15,456 bases of DNA from an uncultured Clostridia bacterium (lineage in GTDB: Bacteria; Bacillota; Clostridia; Oscillospirales; Oscillospiraceae): the NCBI GenBank assembly GCA_938023775.1, contig CALJDB010000293.1:1-15456 (forward strand). The letters run 5' to 3'. Within the stretch, counting starts at the first letter, position 1. Each line of letters starts with the position of its first letter. Below, in pieces: positions 1-6,859 of this stretch. A program made the translations under genes and the position numbers. The notes beneath the pieces were generated by a model that was not told where the DNA came from, did no database searches, and saw only the letters and a program-made list of their open reading frames with translations.

Positions 1-178
1 AGTGCTCGGCGAGCGCCTTCATCCCGTGCTTGGAGCAGAGGGCGAAAAGCTTCTCCTGCAAGCGGTCGTAATCCTCAAAGCGGTCGTCCTCCTGACGGGT
101 GGAGTTCAAGATCCAGTTCCCGACGTAAACGAGGTCCAGCAGACGGCGAAATTCCTTCTCGGTCAATTCAATATTCAA
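1..178 (-). CDS. Hypothetical protein, N-terminal part only (runs off left edge)
   Basis: The first 59 residues of a minus-strand gene are visible. They begin NIELTEKEFRRLLDLVYVGN after a TTG start at 178-176, and the rest lies beyond the left edge. TTG is chosen because an AGGAGG site lies at 188-193, nine bases upstream, and the frame is open and codon-like to the edge. The visible part is acidic and helical, with a TEKEF start and the aromatic stretch YVGNWIL, which suggests a small soluble cytoplasmic protein. I do not recognise a named family, although short proteins of this look are frequent in clostridial genomes. The gene is divergent from murI and has its own likely promoter. No function is proposed. 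Confidence 0.7.
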   Translation of the reverse strand, partial: MNIELTEKEFRRLLDLVYVGNWILNSTRQEDDRFEDYDRLQEKLFALCSKHGMKALAEH

Positions 179-187
179 GTTTTCCGG

Positions 188-193
188 CCTCCT
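188..193 (-). promoter_or_regulatory. Ribosome binding site supporting a TTG start
   Basis: AGGAGG on the minus strand sits nine bases before the TTG codon at 178-176. It is the main reason for placing the start there, since no ATG gives an equally good match. Confidence 0.7.
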
Positions 194-231
194 TCCGACG
201 CTCTGAAAAAAGCGTCCCGTTCCGTTTGGTC

Positions 232-259
232 ATTATAGTATAGCAAACCGCGCGCCAAA
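232..259 (-). promoter_or_regulatory. Probable sigma-A promoter of the left-edge gene
   Basis: On the minus strand a perfect -10 box TATAAT (232-237) is preceded, after 16 bases, by a weak -35 TTTGGC (254-259). An overlapping TGCTATACT (237-245) could act as an extended -10 instead. The -10 lies about 55 bases before the TTG start. Confidence 0.55.
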
Positions 260-338
260 ATGCTACACAAATTTCTTGAACAATGCCGCTTTTTCCACGA
301 AAAAATTTTGCCCCGGCGCGCTTTGCGCAATTTTGCTC

Positions 339-367
339 TTGTAATCGGTGGAAAAATAGAATAGAAT
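339..367 (+). promoter_or_regulatory. Probable sigma-A promoter of the murI operon
   Basis: The -35 box TTGTAA (339-344) and -10 box TAGAAT (362-367) are separated by exactly 17 bases in an A+T-rich stretch, ending 35 bases before the murI ATG. With the minus-strand promoter at 232-259 it forms a divergent control region. Confidence 0.65.
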
Positions 368-402
368 ATATCAGTTAAAATGTAAGATGGGAGTATAGCG
401 CA

Positions 403-1203
403 ATGGACCCCAGACCCATCGGCGTGTTCGACTCCGGACTCGGCGGGCTGACCGCCGCGAAAACGCTGGAGGAGATATTGCCCGGCGAAAACCTCATATA
501 CTTCGGCGACAGCGCAAACGCCCCCTACGGCACGCGGACGAAGCCCGAGCTCGCCGCGCTCGCCTGCGGCTGCGCCGGCTTTCTCGCCGGCTTCGACGTG
601 AAGGCGGTGCTCGTCGCCTGCGGCACCGTGAGCTCCACCGCGATGGACGCGCTGCGCGAGCGCTTCGACATCCCGTTTTTCGGCGTGCTGGAGCCGGCAT
701 GCGCCGAGGCGGCGCGGATGAGCCCGGCGGGGCGCATCGCCGTCGCCGCAACGGAGGCGAGCGTGCGCAGCGGCGCGTTCGCGAAAACGCTGGAGCGCCT
801 TGCGCCCGGCGCGGTGGTGCTCTCCAAGGCGTGCCAGAGCCTCGTGACGCTCGTGGAGCGGGGACATTTCGCCCCCGGCGACCCGGCGGCGGACGAAGCC
901 GTCCGCGCGGAGCTTGCGCCCGTGCGCGATTTTGCGCCCGACGTGCTCGTGCTCGGCTGCACCCATTTTCCGCTCCTCGCGGACGCAATCGGCGCTTATC
1001 TCGGACCGGAGGTGAAGCTCCTCTCCGTCGGGGAGGCAGCCGCCCGCGCCCTGCGCGCCCACCTCGCGGCGGAGGACCTGCTCGCGGAGCGCGAAGCGGG
1101 GGAACGCCGCTGGTTCACGAGCGGCGACCCCGCCGACTTTGCCGCAAAGGCAGCGCGGTTTTTGGGGCACGGGATCACCGCGGAGCACCACGGCAATACT
1201 TGA
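403..1203 (+). CDS. murI: Glutamate racemase (atypical active-site motif)
   Basis: The product is 266 residues, the usual size for cofactor-independent glutamate racemases, which interconvert L- and D-glutamate for peptidoglycan in the cytoplasm. The Asp/Glu racemase fold shows as DSGLGG (D10, S11), GDSANAPYG (residues 35-43), the first catalytic cysteine in VACGT (C73) and the second in LGCTHFPLL (C186, H188). Both cysteines of the two-base mechanism are present. Two features are unusual. The canonical ACNT motif reads ACGT, so the substrate-contacting Asn is Gly74, and the usual ACPLFVPLVE-like segment reads ACQSLVTLVE (residues 143-152). The ATG at 403 follows a GGGAG nine bases upstream. 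It is first in an operon with a DUF1934 gene and argS. Glutamate racemase is the best call, but a related amino-acid racemase specificity is possible. Confidence 0.85.
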   Translation: MDPRPIGVFDSGLGGLTAAKTLEEILPGENLIYFGDSANAPYGTRTKPELAALACGCAGFLAGFDVKAVLVACGTVSSTAMDALRERFDIPFFGVLEPACAEAARMSPAGRIAVAATEASVRSGAFAKTLERLAPGAVVLSKACQSLVTLVERGHFAPGDPAADEAVRAELAPVRDFAPDVLVLGCTHFPLLADAIGAYLGPEVKLLSVGEAAARALRAHLAAEDLLAEREAGERRWFTSGDPADFAAKAARFLGHGITAEHHGNT

Positions 1204-1219
1204 AAAGGAATCGTTTTAT

Positions 1220-1657
1220 ATGATGGAAAAAGAAGTTGTCATCACCATAAAAAGCAGCCAGCAGCTCGGCGGGGAGGAGCATGACGGCGCGGAGCTCATC
1301 ACCCGCGGGACTTACCGCTACAAAAACGGCACGGCGCGCCTTTGCTACGATGAGAGCGAGCTGACCGGTATGAACGGCACCCACACGCAGTTCGACGTGC
1401 GCGACGGCGAGGTCGTGCTCTCCCGCCGCGGCGCGGTGGACTCGCGCATGGTCTTCCAGCCGGGCCGGCGCAGCGATTTTCTCTACCGCACGGAGCACGG
1501 TATGCTGACCCTCGGACTGGACACCCTGCGCATCGACTGCGAGCTCGGCGAGCACGGCGGAGATATGCGCATCGACTACGACCTCGATTTTGAGCGGTCG
1601 CTTTTAAGCCGGAATCAATTTATCATCAACGTGAAAGAGAAGGATATAAAATCATGA
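1220..1657 (+). CDS. DUF1934 / YwiB-type small beta-barrel protein
   Basis: The product is 145 residues starting MMEKEVVITIKSSQQ. The sequence alternates short beta strands, as in RGTYRYKNGTARLCYDESE, then a TQFDVRDGEVVLSRRG segment, and ends with a strand-rich YDLDFE..NQFIINVKE. This fits the DUF1934/YwiB family, whose members are small barrels of unknown biochemical role and commonly lie beside argS in Firmicutes (established gene-neighbourhood knowledge). An upstream in-frame ATG at 1139 is rejected because it lies inside murI. The ATG at 1220 (or the adjacent one at 1223) follows AAAAGGAA at 1203-1210. The stop codon overlaps the argS ATG (ATGA), so translation of the two is probably coupled. 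No signal peptide or membrane segment is seen, so it is probably cytoplasmic. Confidence 0.85.
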   Translation: MMEKEVVITIKSSQQLGGEEHDGAELITRGTYRYKNGTARLCYDESELTGMNGTHTQFDVRDGEVVLSRRGAVDSRMVFQPGRRSDFLYRTEHGMLTLGLDTLRIDCELGEHGGDMRIDYDLDFERSLLSRNQFIINVKEKDIKS

Positions 1658-3396
1658 ACCTGATCGAAAGCGCAAAGAAACAGATCGACGCTCTGATCCA
1701 CGCCGCCTATGACGCCGCCGCCGCGAAGGGGGAGCTCCCCGCCGGCGCCGAAGTCCGCGGCAATGTGGAGATCCCGAAGGACACCCGCAACGGCGACTAT
1801 GCCGCGAACCACGCCATGGCTGCCGCCAAAGCGCTGCGGATGGCGCCCCGCGCCGCCGCGGAGCGGCTGACCGCGAATATGGACCTCGCCGGGAGCTGGT
1901 TCGACACCGTGGAAATCGCGGGTCCCGGCTTCCTGAACTTCCGCCTCGGCACGAAGTGGTATGCCGACGTGCTGGAGAATATCTGCGCCGAGGGCGCGGA
2001 CTTCGGCTGCAGCGACGCACTCGCCGGGCAGCGCATCATGGTGGAGTTCGTCTCCGCCAACCCGACCGGACCGATGCACATGGGCAACGCCCGCGGCGGC
2101 GTTCTGGGCGACGCGCTTGCCGAGGTGCTCCACCGCGCGGGGGCGGACGTCTGGCGCGAGTTTTACGTCAACGACGCCGGCAACCAGATCGAAAAATTCG
2201 CCCTCAGCATCGACGCGCGCTACCGCCAGCTCATTCTGGGCGAGGACGCCGTCGAATTCCCGGAGGACGGCTACCATGGCGACGATATCCGCGCCCTCGC
2301 GGCGGGCTTCCGCGCCGAGCAGGGCGACGGCTGGCTCGAAAAGCCCGAGAGCGAGCGCCACGCGGCGATGGCGAAGTATGGCCTTGCGCATAATCTGCCG
2401 AAGATGAAGGCGGACCTTGCGCGCTACAATATCCACTATGACGAGTGGTTTTATGAGTCCAGCCTGCACGAGAGCGGCTACGTTGCCGACAGCGTGAACG
2501 CCCTGACGGAGCTGGGCTTCACCTATGAAAAGGACGGCGCGCTCTGGCTCGCCACGTCGCGCATTCTGGGCGACCGCCTGCTCGCCGCCGGCAAAAAGCC
2601 GGAGGACATCGAAAAGCTCGGTCTGAAGGACGACGTGCTGCGCCGCGCGAACGGGTTTTATACCTATTTCGCCGCGGACATCGCCTATCACCGCAACAAG
2701 CTCGCCGTGCGCGGCTTCGATAAATCCGTGGACGTCTGGGGCGCGGACCACCATGGTCACATCGCGCGGCTGAAGGCGGCGCTGGATGCGCTGGGGCTCG
2801 ACGGCGAGCACCGGCTGGACGTCGTGCTCATGCAGCTCGTGCGCCTGATGCGCGACGGCGAGGTTGTCCGCATGAGCAAGCGCACCGGCAAGGCGATTTC
2901 CCTCAGCGATCTGCTCGACGAAATTCCCGTGGACGCCGCGCGCTATTTCTTCAACGCCAAGCCCGACACGCAGATGGACTTCGACCTCGGACTCGCCGTC
3001 CGGCAGGACAGCGAAAACCCGGTCTATTACGTCCAGTATGCCCACGCGCGCATTTGCTCGATGCTCGCAAACCTCGCCGCGGAGGGACTTGCGGTTCCCT
3101 CCCCGGCGGAGGCGGATATGGCGAAGCTGGTCAGCCCCTTCGAGCGCGAGCTCATCAAGCAGCTCTCCGCCCTGCCGGAGGAAATCCGCCTTGCCGCGCG
3201 CGACTATAACCCCAGCCGCATCAACTCCTTCGTGACGGAGCTGTCCTCCCGCTTCCACCGCTTCTATAACGAGTGCCGCATCAAGGGCGCCGAGCCCGAA
3301 ACCGCCGCGGCGCGCCTCCTCCTCGCCGACTGCACGCGGCAGGTCATCGAAAACAGCCTCTCCATCATCGGCGTAAGCGCTCCCACCCGTATGTAA
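1654..3396 (+). CDS. argS: Arginyl-tRNA synthetase
   Basis: The product is 580 residues, normal for class I arginyl-tRNA synthetases, which charge tRNA-Arg with arginine using ATP. The N-terminal tRNA D-loop recognition domain covers about residues 1-110. It is followed by the signature FVSANPTGPMHMGNARGG, in which HMGN (142-145) is the HIGH-like ATP site. The KMSKS-equivalent reads MSKRTG (407-412), and DADHHGHIARLK-type core sequence (here GADHHGHIARLK) is clear. The C-terminal DALR anticodon-binding helical domain occupies about residues 455-580, with SSRFHRFYNECRI near the end. Translation starts at the ATG overlapping the stop of the preceding DUF1934 gene. The gene ends at a strong hairpin (3405-3435). 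Nothing is missing or odd. Confidence 0.97.
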   Translation: MNLIESAKKQIDALIHAAYDAAAAKGELPAGAEVRGNVEIPKDTRNGDYAANHAMAAAKALRMAPRAAAERLTANMDLAGSWFDTVEIAGPGFLNFRLGTKWYADVLENICAEGADFGCSDALAGQRIMVEFVSANPTGPMHMGNARGGVLGDALAEVLHRAGADVWREFYVNDAGNQIEKFALSIDARYRQLILGEDAVEFPEDGYHGDDIRALAAGFRAEQGDGWLEKPESERHAAMAKYGLAHNLPKMKADLARYNIHYDEWFYESSLHESGYVADSVNALTELGFTYEKDGALWLATSRILGDRLLAAGKKPEDIEKLGLKDDVLRRANGFYTYFAADIAYHRNKLAVRGFDKSVDVWGADHHGHIARLKAALDALGLDGEHRLDVVLMQLVRLMRDGEVVRMSKRTGKAISLSDLLDEIPVDAARYFFNAKPDTQMDFDLGLAVRQDSENPVYYVQYAHARICSMLANLAAEGLAVPSPAEADMAKLVSPFERELIKQLSALPEEIRLAARDYNPSRINSFVTELSSRFHRFYNECRIKGAEPETAAARLLLADCTRQVIENSLSIIGVSAPTRM

Positions 3397-3404
3397 AAAA
3401 GCAC

Positions 3405-3435
3405 AATAAGAGGCTGCCGCGGGCAGCCTCTTATT
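3405..3435. terminator. Hairpin terminator after argS
   Basis: A perfect 14-bp stem (3405-3418 with 3422-3435) has a GCG loop. The outer stem is A+T rich (AATAAG/CTTATT) and the inner stem G+C rich. It lies nine bases after the argS stop. The trailing T run is short (TTATTT), so termination may rely mostly on the strong stem. Confidence 0.8.
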
Positions 3436-3477
3436 TGAAATTTCATTCTTACAAAGAAAAGAGACGACAGAGAAAAC

Positions 3478-4413
3478 ATGACGGTTCTGGAAATTTCGCT
3501 GCGGCTGCTGATCTTTATTGCCGTGGGCTTTGTGGCGCGGAAGGTGAAGGTCATTCCGGAGGGCTTCAGCCGGATGTTCACGAAGTTCGTGATGGCGGTG
3601 CCGCTGCCTTGCATGATCATCAACTCGTTCAACGTGGAATACTCCGTGGACAACCTGACGGCGGCGCCGATCGTGATGGGGCTCGCCGTGGGGTCCATGC
3701 TCGTGATGTTCGGCATTGCGACGCTCCTGACGCTGCGCGTGCGCGACCGCGACATGCGCCGCACGGCGCGCTTTGCGCTCCTTTTCACGAACTTCACGCT
3801 TATCGGCATCCCCGTCGTGAGCGAAATTTACGGTGCGCAGGGTGCGTTTTTATACGTCGTGTTCACGCTGCCGATCCGCTTCATGTTTTACGGCGGCGCG
3901 GCGGTGATGCTCGGCAAGGGTGGGGAGAAGCTGAACTTCAGGGAGACGGTCAAAAAGTTTATATGCGCCCCGGTCGTCGCCGTTATCATCGGCTTTCTGC
4001 TCTATGTCACCCAGCTCCCCGTGCCGAACGTCATCCGCAGCGCGCTGAGCTCCCTCGGCTCCATGGCGAGCCCGCTCGGACTCATCCTCTGCGGCGTCAT
4101 CATCGCGGAGGCGGATCTGCGGCAGGCGCTGCGCTACCCCATCGTGATTTGGGTAACGCTCGCACGGCTTATCCTGATGCCGGCGCTTGCGCTGGGCCTG
4201 TTCCTGCTCGTCGGCGTCAGCGACGAAATCGCGCGGACGACGATGTTCTATTTTGCCATGCCCGTGGCGTCTTTTCTGCCGACCTTCCTGCTGCGCTATA
4301 ACCCGGAGGCGGAGGACGCGCGGCTCGCCGGCGGCTGCATGGTCGTGCTGAGCACACTGCTCTGCGTGGCGACCATTCCACTCTGGACGATCGTGCTCGA
4401 TAAAATCCTCTAA
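3478..4413 (+). CDS. AEC-family (auxin efflux carrier type) permease
   Basis: The product is 311 residues and strongly hydrophobic, the usual length for bacterial AEC transporters with about ten membrane spans in two five-helix halves. The N-terminal half shows ISLRLLIFIAVGFVARKV followed by the family-typical PLPCMIINSF at the first inverted-repeat crossover. The second half has LGSMASPLGLILCGVIIAEA and ends with a hydrophobic VVLSTLLCVATIPLWTIVL. AEC members export or import small carboxylates such as malate, malonate or lactate, but the substrate cannot be read from sequence. The ribosome binding site is weak (AGAGA about 5-8 bases before ATG). The gene stands alone on the plus strand, and its TAA stop overlaps the stop of the convergent spmB. 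Confidence 0.88.
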   Translation: MTVLEISLRLLIFIAVGFVARKVKVIPEGFSRMFTKFVMAVPLPCMIINSFNVEYSVDNLTAAPIVMGLAVGSMLVMFGIATLLTLRVRDRDMRRTARFALLFTNFTLIGIPVVSEIYGAQGAFLYVVFTLPIRFMFYGGAAVMLGKGGEKLNFRETVKKFICAPVVAVIIGFLLYVTQLPVPNVIRSALSSLGSMASPLGLILCGVIIAEADLRQALRYPIVIWVTLARLILMPALALGLFLLVGVSDEIARTTMFYFAMPVASFLPTFLLRYNPEAEDARLAGGCMVVLSTLLCVATIPLWTIVLDKIL

Positions 4414-4925
4414 TTCCCGAAAAACAGCCGGACGAAAAACGCCGACGCGATAAACCCGACCAGATCCGCCACGAGTGCCGCCGGCACCGCGTGGCGGGTC
4501 TTTTTGATGCCCAGCGAGCCGAAATAGACCGCGACGACGTAAAAGGTCGTCTCCGTGGAGCCGAGCATGACGGCGGCGCAGCGTCCGGCGAAGCTGTCGG
4601 GACCGCAGCGCGCCATCAGCTCGCTGCCGACGCCGAGCGCGCCGCTGCCCGTCACGGGGCGGAGAAACACGAGCGGGGCGCACTCCGCCGGGATGCCGAG
4701 CCGCGCGAAGACCGGGGAGCAGAGCCGCGAGAGCGCGTCCAGCGCGCCGGAGGCGCGGAGCATATAGACCGCCGTTAAAAGCACGGCGAGGGAGGGAAAA
4801 ATGCCCGCCACGGTCTTCAGCCCCGCCCGCGCGCCGTCCGTCAGCGCGGAGAAAAGGTCCACCCGCTTAAAGACCGCCCAGACGCCCACGGCGACGAGCA
4901 GCGCGGGCACGATGAGCGCCGTCAA
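4410..4925 (-). CDS. spmB: Spore maturation protein B
   Basis: The product is 171 residues with four or five hydrophobic segments and the Gate/nucleoside-recognition fold. Recognisable stretches are AGLKTVAGIFPSLAVLLTAV, PLVFLRPVTGSGALG and the family signature GSTETTFYVVAVYFG. In Bacillus, SpmA and SpmB are membrane proteins needed for full dehydration of the spore core. The start is TTG at 4925-4923, overlapping the spmA stop by four bases (TTGA). This fits translational coupling, since only a weak GGGGCGG lies upstream. A downstream in-frame GTG is possible but would clip the first hydrophobic segment. The 3' end overlaps the stop codon of the convergent permease gene by four bases. Confidence 0.92.
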   Translation of the reverse strand: MTALIVPALLVAVGVWAVFKRVDLFSALTDGARAGLKTVAGIFPSLAVLLTAVYMLRASGALDALSRLCSPVFARLGIPAECAPLVFLRPVTGSGALGVGSELMARCGPDSFAGRCAAVMLGSTETTFYVVAVYFGSLGIKKTRHAVPAALVADLVGFIASAFFVRLFFGN

Positions 4926-5506
4926 CGCCGCCCCAGCCGCTCGAAAATGCGCGCGGCGAGCAGCCCCGCCGCGACGGAGCAGAGACTGCTCGCCCAGACG
5001 CAGGGCAGAATGTCAAAGGGCGCCGCCGCGCCGAGCGAGGCGCGCACCGCCGCGACCGTGGCGGGGATGAGCTGGACGGACGCCGTGTTCATCACGACGA
5101 GACGGCAGAGCTCGTTGCTCGCCTCGCCGGGCGTCCCCTGCGCCGCGAGACGCGCCGCCGCGCGCAGTCCCGCGGGCGTCGCCGCGTTGCCGAGTCCGAG
5201 CAGGTTGGCGGTGAAATTCGCCGCAGCCGCGTCCGCGCAGAGCGGGTCGGCTTTCGCCGCGCGGGGATAGATGCGCCGCAGCAGGGGGCGCAGCAGCCGC
5301 GTCAGTGCGCGGAGCAGCCCGCCGCGCTCCATCGCCTCCAGCACGCCGCTCCAGAGACACATCGCCCCCGCAATGCCGAGGCAGAGCGTCACCGCCGCGC
5401 CCGCCCCCTCCGTCACCGCGGCGGAAACGGCGTCCAGCCGCCCCGACGCCGCGCCGAACAGCACGCTCGCCGCCGCCATGCCGAGCCAGATATAGGTCAT
5501 GAGCAT
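4922..5506 (-). CDS. spmA: Spore maturation protein A
   Basis: The product is 194 residues, an integral membrane protein of the Gate/nucleoside-recognition family. It opens with a hydrophobic segment (TYIWLGMAAASVLFGAASG). It then carries AVTLCLGIAGAMCLWSGVLE and the diagnostic AAANFTANLLGLGNAATPAG, followed by LCRLVVMNTASVQLIPATVA. The ATG at 5506 follows GAGGGGG (5514-5520) after seven bases. It is first in a two-gene unit with spmB. SpmA and SpmB are made during sporulation and contribute to spore core dehydration and heat resistance in Bacillus; the solute they handle is not established. The gene marks the organism as a probable endospore former. I could not see a convincing sigma-E or sigma-G promoter upstream. 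Confidence 0.93.
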   Translation of the reverse strand: MLMTYIWLGMAAASVLFGAASGRLDAVSAAVTEGAGAAVTLCLGIAGAMCLWSGVLEAMERGGLLRALTRLLRPLLRRIYPRAAKADPLCADAAAANFTANLLGLGNAATPAGLRAAARLAAQGTPGEASNELCRLVVMNTASVQLIPATVAAVRASLGAAAPFDILPCVWASSLCSVAAGLLAARIFERLGRR

Positions 5507-5555
5507 AAGAAGACCCCCTCGTTGTTCAGCCTGTAAAAAAACCGTAAACGCACCG

Positions 5556-5831
5556 TTTTAAAGGCCTCCCTGTGCAAGGGAGGCTGTCAGCCGAAGGCTG
5601 ACTGGAGGGTTGTAAGCTGGCGTCAACCGCCAAACTTCCGGCGATGCTTCGTAGGGGGCGGCGTCCTCGACGACCCGCAGCTTCCGGAATATCCAAGCTC
5701 CCCACAAGCGGGCTGTCGAGGACGCCAGCCCATACGCGCCAACCATCCAAACACGGCATTTTCGGAAGCGTACAACCCCTCAGTCGCGGCTGCGCCGCGC
5801 CAGCTCCCCTTACACAGGGGAGCCTTTAAAA
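5556..5831. repeat. MITE-like element with structured inverted arms
   Basis: The left arm (5556-5614) and right arm (5771-5831) are inverted copies of one another. Both begin TTTTAAAGGC at the outer end and finish GGGTTGTA at the inner end. Each arm folds by itself into two hairpins: left CCTCCC/GGGAGG and GTCAGCC-GAA-GGCTGAC (5586-5602); right GCTCCCC/GGGGAGC and GCGGC-TGC-GCCGC. Inside, GGCGTCCTCGAC (5660-5671) recurs as its inverse at 5715-5726. The short open frames here lack ribosome binding sites and gene-like composition. The element fills most of the 441-base gap between spmA and the mscS-like gene. From general knowledge, similar arms occur in many copies in gut Clostridia. A non-autonomous mobile element is the likeliest identity. 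Confidence 0.7.
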
Positions 5832-5883
5832 CCGCAGCTCGCGACAGGCTGCTTGTTGTCCAAGCCGCTTTTATAGAAGCGTA

Positions 5884-5912
5884 TTGCGCAAGAAATAAAA
5901 AAATGCTATATT
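5884..5912 (+). promoter_or_regulatory. Probable sigma-A promoter of the mscS-type operon
   Basis: TTGCGC (5884-5889), a 17-base A-rich spacer and TATATT (5907-5912) lie 35 bases before the ATG at 5948, with GGGAGG (5932-5937) between as ribosome binding site. Confidence 0.7.
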
Positions 5913-5947
5913 AAGTTTATACCAAGCTTTCGGGAGGTTGATCGGAT

Positions 5948-6844
5948 ATGGAACAAAAAAACGGAAAGGGCGCGCTCCTGCGCCTTGTCGTGCTGCTCGT
6001 CATTCTGGCGGCGGTGGTCGGCGTCGGCGTCGGGACGGGGCTCGTGCCCTCGGTTGGGGACGCCTTTGCCGGGGTGGGCTTTGAGCCGGCGAAGCTGCTG
6101 GACCTCGCGGTGATGCTGCTGCTCGTGCTCGCGGCGGAAAATCTCTTGCAGCTGCTGCTGCATCTGCCGAAGCCGAAGCGCCACCGCACGCGCACGGTGC
6201 TGAGCCTCATCTCCAGCGCGCTGCGCTATGTCGCCGCGATCGTCATTTTGTGCTGGGGCCTCGCCATCCTCGGCGTTCAGATCGGCGCGATCGTCGCCGG
6301 CGTCGGCGTGCTGGCGCTCATCGTCGGCTTCGGCGCGGAGAAGCTCATCGCGGACGTCGTCACCGGCTTTTTTATGCTCATCGAGAACAAATATAACGTC
6401 GGCGACTATGTCGAGGTCGGCGGCTTCCGCGGCAAGGTGACCTCCATCGGCATCCGCACCACGAGCATTGAGGACGCCGGCGGCAACATCAAAATCGTCA
6501 ACAACTCCGACATGACGAATCTGCTGAACCGCTCGGACCTCTCCTCCCGCGCCGTCTGCACCATCGGCATTCCCTACGAGACGGATCTCGAAGCGCTGGA
6601 GGCGAAGCTCCCCGCGATGCTCGGCGCGCTCTACGCCGCGCATGGCGACGTGTTTTTGAGCCGTCCGAGCTACCTCGGCGTAGAGGAGCTGGGTGACAGC
6701 GCCGTCGTGCTCAAGTTCGTCGCGGAGGTGCAGGACAAGGACATCTTCTCCGGCATGCGCATCCTGAACCACGACATTTTCCTCGCCTTCCGCCGCCTCG
6801 GCGTCGAGTGTCCGTTCCCGCAGATAGACGTTCATAATAAGTAA
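5948..6844 (+). CDS. MscS-family mechanosensitive channel
   Basis: The product is 298 residues. Three membrane segments are apparent: about 9-31 (LLRLVVLLVILAAVVGVGVG), 50-73 and the long pore-lining helix from about 94 to 146. The pore helix holds GVGVLALIVGFGAEKLIADV and VVTGFFMLIENKYNVGDYV, the transition into the soluble beta domain (VEVGGFRGKVTSIGIRTT, then VNNSDM), which is characteristic of MscS. Such channels open under membrane tension and release solutes during osmotic downshock. The C-terminus is an alpha/beta domain ending CPFPQIDV. The ATG at 5948 follows GGGAGG at ten bases. The next gene begins 15 bases after the stop with its own AAAGGAG, so the two form one unit. Confidence 0.94.
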   Translation: MEQKNGKGALLRLVVLLVILAAVVGVGVGTGLVPSVGDAFAGVGFEPAKLLDLAVMLLLVLAAENLLQLLLHLPKPKRHRTRTVLSLISSALRYVAAIVILCWGLAILGVQIGAIVAGVGVLALIVGFGAEKLIADVVTGFFMLIENKYNVGDYVEVGGFRGKVTSIGIRTTSIEDAGGNIKIVNNSDMTNLLNRSDLSSRAVCTIGIPYETDLEALEAKLPAMLGALYAAHGDVFLSRPSYLGVEELGDSAVVLKFVAEVQDKDIFSGMRILNHDIFLAFRRLGVECPFPQIDVHNK

Positions 6845-6859
6845 AGGAGAGAAACTTTT

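Noticed and set aside
175..1191. Long minus-strand open frame of 338 codons across murI
   Set aside because: It lies antisense to a clear racemase, is dominated by Arg, Ala, Gly and His as expected of a high-G+C shadow frame, and shows no domain.
1615..3258. Minus-strand open frame of 547 codons antisense to argS
   Set aside because: It is fully covered by argS with all its motifs; the antisense product has shadow-like composition and no ribosome binding site.
5644..5829. Short open frames within the repeat element
   Set aside because: They have no ribosome binding site, overlap hairpin arms and appear on both strands; they are by-products of the repeat.
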